NCBI GenBank assembly: GCA_016185425.1
Contig: JACPNQ010000015.1
Coordinates: forward strand, 1-64,000
Length of the DNA stretch: 64,000 nt
Direction: 5' to 3'
Origin: Acidobacteriota bacterium
Lineage (GTDB): Bacteria; Acidobacteriota; Terriglobia; Bryobacterales; Bryobacteraceae
Below are positions 36,701 through 44,307 of this stretch, piece after piece. The translations under genes were made by a program, and so were the position numbers. The notes under the pieces are model-generated. The model was not told where the DNA came from, ran no database searches, and was given only the letters and a program-made list of their open reading frames with translations. The first letter of the stretch is position 1, and the number at the start of each line of letters is the position of its first letter.

Positions 36701-37109
36701 ACCACCACCTCCTCCTCCACCGCCGGCTCCTGTTGTGGATGCGGCAGAGTGGCACAGGCGGGGGCACGCGATCGTATCGCAGGGCGGGAATCCGGCGGAG
36801 GCGCTCGCGTGTTTCGAGAGGGCGCTGGCGATGGAGCCAGGGATACCGGAGTCATGGTGGGGAAAGGCAGTGACGCTGCTGAACTTGGGCAGGCTGGACG
36901 AAGCGTTGATGGCGTATGACCAGACGATCCGGCTGAACCCTTCGGCATCGGGGCCATGGGTCAGCAAGGGCGCGGCGCTTTACCAGGCAGGGCGCTATCG
37001 GGACGCGTTGTGGTGTTACGAGCGCGCGAGGGAGTTAGGAGACTTGCAGGCCTGGCAAGGTTCGTATCTGTGCAAGCAGGCGCTGGGAGAGTTGAAGCCG
37101 CCGAACTAG
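33762..37109 (+). CDS. Ser/Thr protein kinase with 21 TPR repeats
   Basis: 1115 residues. A Hanks-type kinase covers residues 1-285: Gly loop MKGGMGVVY, Lys in ALAAKTF, catalytic HRDIKPQN (H139, D141), and DFG at 159-161, so it should be active. No transmembrane helix follows. From residue ~307 to the end I count 21 TPR units of about 34 residues, each starting with Trp (W-x-x-K/R-G). The last twelve form four three-TPR modules. Residues 977-988 are twelve prolines in a row. It probably binds partners through the TPR solenoid and phosphorylates components of this cluster. It is the last gene; its stop shares CTAG with the convergent gene. Confidence 0.93.
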   Translation: MSREWKIGDRLEARWEIHKIMKGGMGVVYVVHDHDWNEALAAKTFQDAVFARNPRTKPMFTREALAWVQLDMHPNIAQALFVQEIEGKPVLFLEYVSGGDLSEWIGTPRLLEDLGQTLRFAVQFCDGMIHARAKGVEVHRDIKPQNCLIAADGTLKVTDFGLAKVLDVADEPGEEGDFQPGSLSLSRTGNAAGTVTHMPPEQFTDSKHVGVTADIYSFGVMLFQMLTGRLPFSGRNWDDFEQKHRYEAAPVAELQPPGMRMVVERCLAKRPEDRWQDFGEVRAPLAHMYEVLTGKPAPKPYDGFNPDVRVWLNKGVSLAALGLRKQALQCYEQALAIDPNYGEAWSNKGNILREDGMLQDALACYDKALNGNDGLDLAWYNKGATLEMLGRQGEALQCLDRALAINSKLARAWSSRGVALEALGQRAESMASYMRAVALDPRLTAAWSNHGNQLRNMGQLEEALQCHEKALGLQENLPECWYNKANVLSDLKRYPEALACFDRALAIREDFALAWGGKGNVFMALGQLEKALSCYEREVAADGSNATGWYNKAVALQRLGRLPEALEALDKTLDLNGKDTEAWMRKAAVLAALGRDDESDACYVAVISIDPKNALAWHNRGVKAKAMERLEEALHCEEQAVMLDPKLDEAWLGKANLQADLGKTDEALATYDQLLRLHPKFVSGWFSKGATLGNADRFAEALVCFERAGELGHPKAAAAAAQCRAALEPEPEEPSLTVEQWHNTGVDMANKGKLAEALICFDKAIEKSPNAAESWYGKAIVLNKLGRQAESLASYDKTIALSPGYGPAWLSKGIVLSTAFQRHQEALECFEKAQQLNYPAEEAIRLCKEELAKGGSWHQRGIDLDAQGKPAEALECFEKALQAAPQQSVSWFGKGAVLGKLGRHEEEIAAYDEALRIAPGFAPAWYSKGRAVAGYLKRYREALECFEKANQLGHAHAAQGIAICQRALAEEEAKAAPPPPPPPPPPPPAPVVDAAEWHRRGHAIVSQGGNPAEALACFERALAMEPGIPESWWGKAVTLLNLGRLDEALMAYDQTIRLNPSASGPWVSKGAALYQAGRYRDALWCYERARELGDLQAWQGSYLCKQALGELKPPN
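35610..37106 (+). repeat. Four three-TPR modules in the kinase gene
   Basis: The twelve C-terminal TPRs form modules at residues 617-740, 741-856, 857-996 and 997-1115. Each module starts W-H-x-x-G, continues with a W-x-G-K-type TPR, then W-x-S-K-G. The third unit ends with a longer helix of the type CFEKAxQL followed by a late Cys (x-x-C-x-x-x-L). The polyproline run lies at the end of the third module. Confidence 0.75.
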
Positions 37110-38356
37110 TTCCTGCCGAGATGTTTGAGCACGGCGTTGGTGAGATCGTCCGCGGCCTGGGCCGTGTAGGGCGAGACGCGGGGCTCGTAACCGCCGAGTT
37201 TCAGCTCCTTCGGGGTGAGCAGGTAGCCAAGCCATCCGTTGGTGTAACCGAAGTAGAACGTGTTCTTGATCTTCGAGCGATCGCGGATCCGCATGGCGAT
37301 TTCACAGAAGAGCTCGATGGGCGCCGACCAGACGGCGATGTCCTTGTTGATTTTGAGGAAGCGAACGGGCAGGCGGACGTTCTGGCCAGGAGCGTAGCTG
37401 GCGAGTTCGGCGGGAAAAGTGAGGCCGGCGCGGCGGGGCGTTTCGACAACATCGGCGGCGGTAGAAAGCGTGACGTTGGCAGAGGTTGTTTTTAGCTGGC
37501 GATTCGTCTCCAGAATGCGATCACCGAGGAGGACACGGAACTGCGAGAGACGGCCGGCTTGGAAGGTGGGCTGCGTTGTGTAGATAGGGGCCTGGTCGCC
37601 AGCGGCGCCGTTCAGAAAGAGGAGCGGCGCGCCGGTTTTTTGCTCGACATATTCGCTGACGACGCCTGGAGCGTCACCGGTGATGAGTAGGTTCTGGCCG
37701 CCGAGAACCGTGCCGTGGATGGGGTAGTTGGCGAGAAGGACCAGCGGAGCGCCATCTGCCTTGTCGATGCGAATGAGGCCGAGACGACGGTCGACGGGGC
37801 CGTCGGGATTGAGGCCGAGGAAGGTTTCTCCTTCAACGTCGCGCGCGCGCCGATTGATGTTGGCATTGGCCGTGCCCCAAGCGGCGCCGAGTTTCGCGGG
37901 CTGGAGTTTTTCGCGGGCTTCCGCGACGGCGTCGATGAGCGCCGCCTCGACCATTTCGGTGTAGGCGGTTTCGACCTTGTGCGTGTATCGATCACCGAGA
38001 AAAGCAAGGGCGAGGCCAGGCGGACCGACTTCGGGCGCGGAGTGCGTGTGGGTGAAAGACCACCAGAAATTGACGGGCTTGATGCCGGTGCGCTTTTCGA
38101 GGGCGGCGGCGACCTTTTCGTACTCGGCGGGAGAGATGAGGCAGATGTCCGAGCTGACGAGAGCGAACTGCGTGCGGCCATCGTCCACGAGGACGACGCG
38201 GTGGTAGATCTTATCGTGAACGCCAGTGGATTGGCGGGCGGCATAACCGAGGAGCCATTGGGGCGTCGCCGGCGTGATGTCGACCTTGACAACTGCAGCG
38301 CGGAACGCAGCGCCGAAGGTCAGCGGCGCTAACGCAAGCGCGAGGAGGAAGCGCAT
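37106..38356 (-). CDS. Neutral/alkaline ceramidase-like exported protein
   Basis: 416 residues with signal peptide (MRFLLALALAPLTFGA). The start of the mature part, VVKVDITPATPQWLLGYA, is the opening of neutral/alkaline non-lysosomal ceramidase N-terminal domains. The zinc-site region has WWSFTHTHSAPEVGP near residue 96, and later YPIHGTVLGGQNLLITGD and FLNGAAGDQAP, all expected in this fold. It lacks the separate ceramidase C-terminal domain, so it may hydrolyse another amide. It is convergent with the kinase gene; the two stop codons share CTAG. The next gene upstream on the same strand encodes a DsbA-like protein, one base away. Confidence 0.85.
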   Translation of the reverse strand: MRFLLALALAPLTFGAAFRAAVVKVDITPATPQWLLGYAARQSTGVHDKIYHRVVLVDDGRTQFALVSSDICLISPAEYEKVAAALEKRTGIKPVNFWWSFTHTHSAPEVGPPGLALAFLGDRYTHKVETAYTEMVEAALIDAVAEAREKLQPAKLGAAWGTANANINRRARDVEGETFLGLNPDGPVDRRLGLIRIDKADGAPLVLLANYPIHGTVLGGQNLLITGDAPGVVSEYVEQKTGAPLLFLNGAAGDQAPIYTTQPTFQAGRLSQFRVLLGDRILETNRQLKTTSANVTLSTAADVVETPRRAGLTFPAELASYAPGQNVRLPVRFLKINKDIAVWSAPIELFCEIAMRIRDRSKIKNTFYFGYTNGWLGYLLTPKELKLGGYEPRVSPYTAQAADDLTNAVLKHLGRN

Positions 38357-38357
38357 G

Positions 38358-39215
38358 TTATTTGCCTTTTAGCTCTTCGGCGATGATGGGGCCGATCTGA
38401 GCAAGGTCGAGCGCGCCTTGGTATTTCTTGCCGTTGATGTAGATGGTTGGCGTGGCGGCGACTCCGGCGCGGCTGCCGTCGGCGATGTCGCGAGTGACGC
38501 TGGATTGCGTCTCGGCGGCGTCCATCACCTTTGTGAAACTGGGGATGTCGAGATCGAGTTCGTTGGCCCAGGCGAGGATCTGCTGCCGACTGATGGCCCG
38601 GCTGTTCGAGTACATCTTGTCATGCAGCGGCCAGAACTTACCCTGCGCGTGGGCAGCGAGGCTGGCGCGAGCAGCGAGGGCGGCCTGAGAGTGCTGGTCG
38701 AGCGGGAACTGCTTGTAGATGAGGCGAACGTCGTTGGGGAATGCCTTCATGACCGCTTCGAGCTGGGGGATGGCTTTGACGCAGTAGGGACACTGGAAGT
38801 CGGAGAATTCGACGAGGGTTACTTTGGCGCCGGTGGGGCCCTTGACCGGGGCGCCGAGGACATTGATGGTGACGGGATCCAGGAGGATGCGGTCTCGCTG
38901 CGAGGCGGCTTTGACGAGTGGGGAGTCGGCAATGATCTTGCGGATCTGATTGGCGGTTTTACCGGCCTTGGCGGCTTCGACGACGATGGTGGCAAGACTG
39001 AGGCTCTGACTGCATGCGGGGTCTTCGACCCGGCATTGCGCAATTTGCATCGGGCAGCCGCAGGGGCATGTGGAGTCGCGGAGGACGGCGAGGGCTACGT
39101 TCTGCTGCGCGGGGGTGAGGGTTTTGAGATCGACGCCGGGCAGAGTAGTCGCGGTTTGCCAGGTGGGTTGAGCGTAGATCTGCGCGGCTAGGAGAAAGAC
39201 GAGCGTCCGAAGCAT
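38358..39215 (-). CDS. DsbA-family thiol-disulfide protein
   Basis: 285 residues with signal peptide (MLRTLVFLLAAQIYAQ). An N-terminal helical segment has several Cys (CPCGCPMQIAQC, then DPAC). A thioredoxin-like fold with FSDFQCPYCVKAIPQL near residue 140 follows; CPYC is the redox active site. The cis-Pro region is VAATPTIYINGKKYQG. It probably forms or isomerises disulfides outside the cytoplasm. It is the first gene of a two-gene unit with the ceramidase-like gene. Confidence 0.9.
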   Translation of the reverse strand: MLRTLVFLLAAQIYAQPTWQTATTLPGVDLKTLTPAQQNVALAVLRDSTCPCGCPMQIAQCRVEDPACSQSLSLATIVVEAAKAGKTANQIRKIIADSPLVKAASQRDRILLDPVTINVLGAPVKGPTGAKVTLVEFSDFQCPYCVKAIPQLEAVMKAFPNDVRLIYKQFPLDQHSQAALAARASLAAHAQGKFWPLHDKMYSNSRAISRQQILAWANELDLDIPSFTKVMDAAETQSSVTRDIADGSRAGVAATPTIYINGKKYQGALDLAQIGPIIAEELKGK

Positions 39216-39235
39216 AACTTTATTATTGAACGGCG

Positions 39236-40677
39236 TTAGTGTCCGCGGAGGCCGGCAAACGCGGATTCGACGATATCTTCGATGGCCGAAACTTCTTGCG
39301 GCGTGAGTTCATACCACTCGCGTTCGCGGCTTTTTTTCCGAGCTTTCCGTTATTTTCGCGGATTAGGCGAATCAGCCGAGTGACCATGTTATCGGGCATC
39401 TCGACCGTATCCATGATCCGCCATACGGCCTCGTCGTGACGGCGAAGAAAATCAATCTCTCGAGGGAGATCGTGTTCGACTGTGCGACGGACGCAGCCGT
39501 AAAGGAATTCCGCGGCTTGTGTGCAATCGAAGTACCGGTAAAGGTCCACAGTGTCGTTGACGACCTCGACATTTTGTTTTGGCGTTGGATTCTATTCGAT
39601 GAAATCCATGAGGAGTGTGCGCGCGCAGAGTAGCGCGGTATTTGTCAATCTGGTCGAGCATGACCGATGACACCGGGAATACCAGTCCGGGCGGCGTGAA
39701 GCGACGTTCCGCCAGCACATGGTGGATCAAGCAGCGGTGCAGCCGGCCGTTTCCATCCTGAAATGGATGCACGTATACGAACCCGAAAGCGGTAGCGGCA
39801 GCCTGGAGTACGGGATCGAGTTGCGCATCGCGCATGCGTTCATTTGTTTCCAGTAGTCCAGACAACAGGGCGGTCAGATCCTCGGGGCGCGCGCCTATGA
39901 ATTCCGGCAACGGGTATCCTTGATGATCCCGTTCACCGAGGAAAACCCCATCCGGCCGCAACCCAATCCGCACAAACCGGGAATCCTGAATGAGCACGCC
40001 CTGCAGGCGCCGTAATTCTTCAGGAGATAGCGTGTGACGGCCCGCCTCCACAACGGCTTGGCTCCAGGGTTCCAGCCGGCCGCGCGGCGGCCGCTCTTCT
40101 TCGATCTGAAAGCTTGCCTGTATATCCGCCAGCAGGAGGAAGCTAGCTGCACGGGCGACGAGTTGCGTGCGGGTGGCGCCCACGACCTTCGCGGCAGGGG
40201 CGGCAAGTTGCAGTTCAATCAGTTCGTCCAGTTCAGGCGTACGGCGAATCATGGGGCAGAATCGTGGTGTACCCAGCAGATTTTTTGAACGCGGTGACCA
40301 CTGGACAACGTCGCCTTACCCGCAAAGTAGCGTTTGCGGTCCAGAACGTCGACAGCAGTGAGCGGCTGTGAATCGGGTAGGTCCAGTGTCGTTTCGCGGA
40401 GGAACTCGAACAGGAACCATACGATCCGGTTGGGCAGTCCCAAGGGCGCGGCCCGGACATAATTCTCGATGACCGCGGGTTCCAGACGATCGAAGATTCG
40501 CCATTCGGCAGTGGCGCGGCGGCTCCCTTTTACGTGGGAATTTGAGATGCAACATGGCTCCCGGACAGGACAAGGGGCAGAGAGTTCATTAACGATGCCA
40601 GCCCAGCCAACGAGCCTGGAATCTGGCGGGACAGTCTTATGCTGGAAGACCTTTTGTGGGGCCGAATTGATCCGCAT
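39236..40677 (-). pseudogene. Fic family AMP-transferase gene broken by several lesions
   Basis: The protein is split across frames. The first piece (ATG 40677) has VNELSAPCPVRE and an interval of about 45 residues missing before IENYVRAAP. Near 40280 the A-run in CAAAAAATC shifts the frame into the Fic core, with SFQIEEERPPR (inhibitory-helix-like, Glu where Gly is usual) and the intact catalytic HPFQDGNGRLHR. Near 39605 a second shift leads into a frame with a TAG that probably replaces a Trp codon, then VDLYRYFDCTQAAEFLYGCV. At 39331-39337 a run of seven T marks a third shift into WYELTPQEVSAIEDI, ending at TAA 39236-39238. The catalytic site survives but the gene cannot give a full product. 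Confidence 0.8.
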
Positions 40678-40791
40678 GGTCGAAAACCAGTTCGCGCTGG
40701 TCGAAAAGCGCTCCGTTTTGCATCATTAGGTCGAATATGATTGCATCACTTCGACCAATTGTGGCTGGCTGGCCTGGCATATAGTCTAGGG

Positions 40792-41604
40792 ATGCGAATT
40801 CTAAGTGCGCTGTTAGCGGCTGGCGCATTGTGTGCCCAACCAACCGTGAATAACGTGAAAGCGCCGGAGAGAAGCGTTCCAGCGCATGTCGCATCAAAGC
40901 TGAGCGCGGCGGACCGCGTACTGTTCGACAAGCTAATGCGAGTGGGATTGGAGGCTGCCTGGTCGGCGGTGACACAGGAAGGCTATCCGCTGTGTTTCAT
41001 CAATGAACTGACGCCGCTCCATGGTGATCGGCGGCTGGTAGGGCGGGCACGGACGGCGCGGTATCTGCCGAATCGCAAGGACCTGCGGGAGAAATTGTAC
41101 GGGGCCGGGCCGCAGTTGAATTACAGGACAGCGGAGGAAGCGCAGGCGGGAGATGTGCTGGTGTTCGATGCGGGCGGGGAGACGAAGTCGACGGTATCGG
41201 GGGCGATGGTGACGACAAGGTTTCTAATGAAGGGTGGCGCCGGGATTCTGGTGGATGGATGTATGCGCGATGTGCCGGACCTGGCGGTGATGCCGGCGAG
41301 TATCTATTTGCGTTGCGGCCATGCTTCGAGTGTGAGTCCGCTGCTGATGAGCGTGGATTACCAGGTGCCGGTGCGAATTGGCGGCGTGACCGTGATGCCG
41401 GGGGACTATCTGGTTGGAGAGCGGCACGGAGTACTGGTGATACCGGCGTCGATTGTCGAGAAGGTTTTGGAGAAGGTGATGGAGCACGACCAACAGGAGG
41501 AGTTCCAGCGGAAGCTGCTGTTGGAAGGAGAGCCGATTTATGGCGTCTATCCGACTCTCAATGAGGCGAATCGGAAGAAGTTTGAGGAGTGGAAGAAGAA
41601 ATGA
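40792..41604 (+). CDS. RraA family protein with signal peptide
   Basis: 270 residues from ATG 40792, which gives a clear signal peptide (MRILSALLAAGALCAQ); an upstream in-frame start adds 17 residues that spoil it. The core GAGILVDGCMRDVPDL carries the V-D-G-x-x-R-D motif of the RraA/HMG aldolase family. Most members are cytosolic aldolases, decarboxylases or RNase E inhibitors, so an exported version is unusual. The C terminus is Lys/Glu-rich (EEWKKK). It is convergent with the oxidoreductase gene at 41607, 2 bases away. Confidence 0.85.
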   Translation: MRILSALLAAGALCAQPTVNNVKAPERSVPAHVASKLSAADRVLFDKLMRVGLEAAWSAVTQEGYPLCFINELTPLHGDRRLVGRARTARYLPNRKDLREKLYGAGPQLNYRTAEEAQAGDVLVFDAGGETKSTVSGAMVTTRFLMKGGAGILVDGCMRDVPDLAVMPASIYLRCGHASSVSPLLMSVDYQVPVRIGGVTVMPGDYLVGERHGVLVIPASIVEKVLEKVMEHDQQEEFQRKLLLEGEPIYGVYPTLNEANRKKFEEWKKK

Positions 41605-41606
41605 GC

Positions 41607-43109
41607 CTATAGCTTCAGTTCCCACCCTTTGCGGAAGACGGGTTGGAGCAGTTTGTTCGCTTCCTCGCTGTTAGTGAAGCGCATGGCTTTGCTGTCCCAC
41701 ATGAGCTTGCCGGGGACGCGGAAAGCGATGACGCCGAGGAGCACCCACTCGGTGTAGGGAACGGAGATATTGAAATCCGAACAGGACTGCTCCCCGCCCT
41801 TGCACGCGCGTACCCAGTCCATCATGTGGCCGGGGGAACGCGGGAGCAACTGCGGGGGAAGGGTGTAGTCCTTCCACTTGCTTTCCGGGAGGAGCTTAAC
41901 GCCTTCGCCGCGCTCAACGGTGGAGAGGATGCCTTTCGATCCGATAAAGACGGCGCCATTTCCAGTGAGGATTCCAGGCTTGGGTGGAGGCAGCGGCTCC
42001 TGGGAACCGTAGACTTTTACGTCCGGCCCACCGGCGCCGACGCGACGGGCGCTTGGATTGCGGTTGGGTGCGCCAGCCGCCGGGCGGGGTGCCGGGCCGC
42101 GGCCCCTTTCGCCGAGATTGCCGCTGCGGGGGAGAAGGAGTTCTTCTTCGATGCCGGGGACTTTGTAAGCGTTGGGATCATCGGGCGTGGCCGAGTCGTG
42201 CCAGTAGACCGATACCGGAGGCAGACCGCCGCGATGCGGAAAGTCGTAGCGGATGACCGCGCGGGTGGGGAATGTCCATTTGCTCTGGTTTTCCTGCGTG
42301 AGGAGTTCGACGCTGACGGGTGCACCGAGCTGGAGAGCGAGGTTGACCGGACCGAGCGCATGGATGCCCCAGTTGCCGAGTTGGCCGGTGCCGAAATCGA
42401 AGAAGCCACGCCAGTTGTAGGGGACATAGTCCGGGCTAAATGCGCGCATGTTTGCCGAACCGATCCAGAGATCCCAATCGATGTTGGAAGGTACGCCCGC
42501 CTCGTTCGCGGGCTGCTGGAGTCCGGTGGGATGCGTGCCCGGCGTGGACGACGCGTGGACCTCTTTCACCTCGCCGATGGCGCCGGACCAGACCATTTCG
42601 GCCGCCGCGCGGATCGCTTCGTGGGAGTAGCCCTGGTTTCCCATCTGCGTCGCCACTTTGTACTTTGCCGCGGCATCGCGCAGTAGGCGGGCCTCCCAGA
42701 CGGTACGGGTAAGCGGCTTTTCGACATAGACGTGTTTGCCGCGCTGCATGGCATTGAGCGCCACGGTAGCGTGCATATGGTCCGGGATGCCGATGGTGCA
42801 GGCGTCGATGTTCTTCCCCTCCTTGTCGAGCATGACGCGGAAGTCCTTGTACTTGGGGGCGGCGGAGAACTTCGTGAAATTGGCGGCGGCGCGCTTTTCA
42901 TCGACATCGCAGAGAGCGACGATATTTTCGGTTTGCGCGGCCTGATTGAGAATGACGCCGCCCTGGCCGCCGCACCCAATGGCCGCGACATTGAGCTTGT
43001 CGTAGTAGGGCTTGTAGCCGAGTGCACGCAATGATGGGACGCTCCCGAAGCCGGCGGCGGGCACTGCGCCGGCGAGGACGGAGCCGAAGAAGAAATAGCG
43101 GCGGTTCAT
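41607..43109 (-). CDS. Gfo/Idh/MocA family oxidoreductase, exported
   Basis: 500 residues from ATG 43109. The 31 codons in front of it give no plausible protein and it starts with a good signal (MNRRYFFFGSVLAGAVPAAG), so the shorter start is chosen. The nucleotide-binding strand LNVAAIGCGGQGG is near residue 45, the substrate-binding EKPLTRTVWEARLL near residue 129, and GTGQLGNWGIHALGP later. The family oxidises or epimerises sugars and derivatives using bound NAD(P). It is divergent from the DHDPS-family gene, with 35 bases between starts. Confidence 0.92.
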   Translation of the reverse strand: MNRRYFFFGSVLAGAVPAAGFGSVPSLRALGYKPYYDKLNVAAIGCGGQGGVILNQAAQTENIVALCDVDEKRAAANFTKFSAAPKYKDFRVMLDKEGKNIDACTIGIPDHMHATVALNAMQRGKHVYVEKPLTRTVWEARLLRDAAAKYKVATQMGNQGYSHEAIRAAAEMVWSGAIGEVKEVHASSTPGTHPTGLQQPANEAGVPSNIDWDLWIGSANMRAFSPDYVPYNWRGFFDFGTGQLGNWGIHALGPVNLALQLGAPVSVELLTQENQSKWTFPTRAVIRYDFPHRGGLPPVSVYWHDSATPDDPNAYKVPGIEEELLLPRSGNLGERGRGPAPRPAAGAPNRNPSARRVGAGGPDVKVYGSQEPLPPPKPGILTGNGAVFIGSKGILSTVERGEGVKLLPESKWKDYTLPPQLLPRSPGHMMDWVRACKGGEQSCSDFNISVPYTEWVLLGVIAFRVPGKLMWDSKAMRFTNSEEANKLLQPVFRKGWELKL

Positions 43110-43144
43110 AGCGTCGGCTATCGTATCAAACGAGGCGATAATGG

Positions 43145-44089
43145 ATGACGATGCTTCTCGACAACACCGCCCAGGGCGTGTATCCGATTGCGCCGACACC
43201 ATTTTTGGCCGATGGCCGGATCGATTTCGACTCGATTGACGGGCTCACCGATTTCTATTTGCGGGCGGGAGCCACAGGGCTTACTGTGCTTGGGATCATG
43301 GGCGAGGCGCCGAAGCTGGAGCAGAGCGAGGCGATCGCGGTAGCGGCGCGCTTCATTCAGCGAGCAAAGGGGATTCCAGTGATTGTGGGGGTGTCATCAC
43401 CGGGATTTGCGGCGATGACTTCGTTGACCAAAGCGTCAATGGACGCAGGAGCCTCGGGAGTGATGATTGCGCCACCGCCGTCGCTTCGGACCGACGACCA
43501 GATTACGACGTACTTCCGGCAGGCGGCGGAGGCGATTGGCCCCGGCGTGCCCTGGGTATTGCAGGACTATCCGCTGACGCTGTCGGTGATCATGACGCCG
43601 GGGGTGATCCGGAAGATTATCACGGAGATTCCGTCATGCGTGATGTTGAAGCACGAAGATTGGCCGGGGCTTGAGAAGATTTCGGCGTTGCGCGGGTACA
43701 GCAAAGACGGATCAATGCGGGAGATATCGATTCTGTGCGGAAACGGAGGACTATTCCTGGATTTCGAAATGGAGCGCGGGGCGGACGGAGCGATGACGGG
43801 GTATGCGTTTCCCGACATGCTCGCGGACGTGGTGCGGATGCAGAAGGCGGGGGAACGAGAGGCGGCGCACGATCTCTTTGACGCCCATTTGCCGCTGCTG
43901 CGATATGAACAACAGCAGGGCGTGGGACTGGCGGTGCGGAAGTACGTGATGATGCGGCGCGGGATGATCGCGACCGATGCGCAGAGAAAGCCGGGGGCGG
44001 GTTTGACGGCGTTGGCGAAGCAAGAAGTGGAGTACCTGCTGGGGCGTGTGGGACGGGTGGATGGGAGAGCGCGGCTGGCCGGGGAATAG
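43145..44089 (+). CDS. Dihydrodipicolinate synthase-family aldolase
   Basis: 314 residues. The opening GVYPIAPTPFLADGRID is typical of the DHDPS/NAL class I aldolase family. The catalytic Tyr is in VLQDYPLTL and the Schiff-base Lys in CVMLKHEDWPG near residue 164. Because the true dapA is usually in a lysine operon and this one stands beside a Gfo/Idh/MocA gene, it more likely acts on a sugar acid or related keto acid. It starts at ATG 43145; 43151 is also possible. Confidence 0.9.
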   Translation: MTMLLDNTAQGVYPIAPTPFLADGRIDFDSIDGLTDFYLRAGATGLTVLGIMGEAPKLEQSEAIAVAARFIQRAKGIPVIVGVSSPGFAAMTSLTKASMDAGASGVMIAPPPSLRTDDQITTYFRQAAEAIGPGVPWVLQDYPLTLSVIMTPGVIRKIITEIPSCVMLKHEDWPGLEKISALRGYSKDGSMREISILCGNGGLFLDFEMERGADGAMTGYAFPDMLADVVRMQKAGEREAAHDLFDAHLPLLRYEQQQGVGLAVRKYVMMRRGMIATDAQRKPGAGLTALAKQEVEYLLGRVGRVDGRARLAGE

Positions 44090-44125
44090 GTTGATTTTGT
44101 CAATGGATTGAGGCCATCTATTTAC

Positions 44126-44154
44126 TTGCCTTGGCCATAAACCAATGCTAGTCT
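44126..44154 (+). promoter_or_regulatory. Sigma-70-like promoter before the SAM-II riboswitch
   Basis: TTGCCT (44126-44131) and TAGTCT (44149-44154) are separated by 17 bases. Transcription would start near 44161, right at the 5' end of the riboswitch, which supports both calls. Confidence 0.5.
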
Positions 44155-44160
44155 GATGGC

Positions 44161-44230
44161 ACGTGGAGTGATTTAGGAATCAGCTTTCGGCTGACCCAAG
44201 CTACTTGCAACCACGGTAAAAAGTGCTAAA
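44161..44230 (+). promoter_or_regulatory. SAM-II-type riboswitch
   Basis: Helix P1: CGTGG (44162-44166) pairs with CCACG (44211-44215). The conserved TGATTT (44169-44174) follows P1, as in SAM-II. An extra hairpin, TCAGC (44180-44184) with GCTGA (44190-44194), sits in the loop. The pseudoknot helix is AGC-T-ACTT (44199-44206, one bulged T) with AAGTGCT (44221-44227). The typical GTAAAAAG and GCTAAA blocks are present and TTGCA (44205-44209) precedes P1's 3' strand. SAM-II RNAs bind S-adenosylmethionine and repress translation of methionine genes. Here the next start is 44308, with its ribosome site 68 bases downstream, so the read-out mechanism is unclear. Confidence 0.8.
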
Positions 44231-44307
44231 CGCGAATCGCGCCTCCCTCAGGACCTACCTCTTTTTTCTCCCTGAAAGCCGGTTTGCAGCGTTTCAAGGA
44301 GATAGGT

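Noticed and set aside
36691..36726. Repeating CCA/CCT units as a microsatellite or CRISPR-like repeat
   Set aside because: It encodes an in-frame proline run in the kinase; no spacers or direct repeats of CRISPR length were seen anywhere in the window.
43145..44089. Calling the DHDPS-family gene dapA
   Set aside because: The active-site residues fit the whole family, and the gene context suggests a sugar-acid aldolase rather than lysine synthesis.
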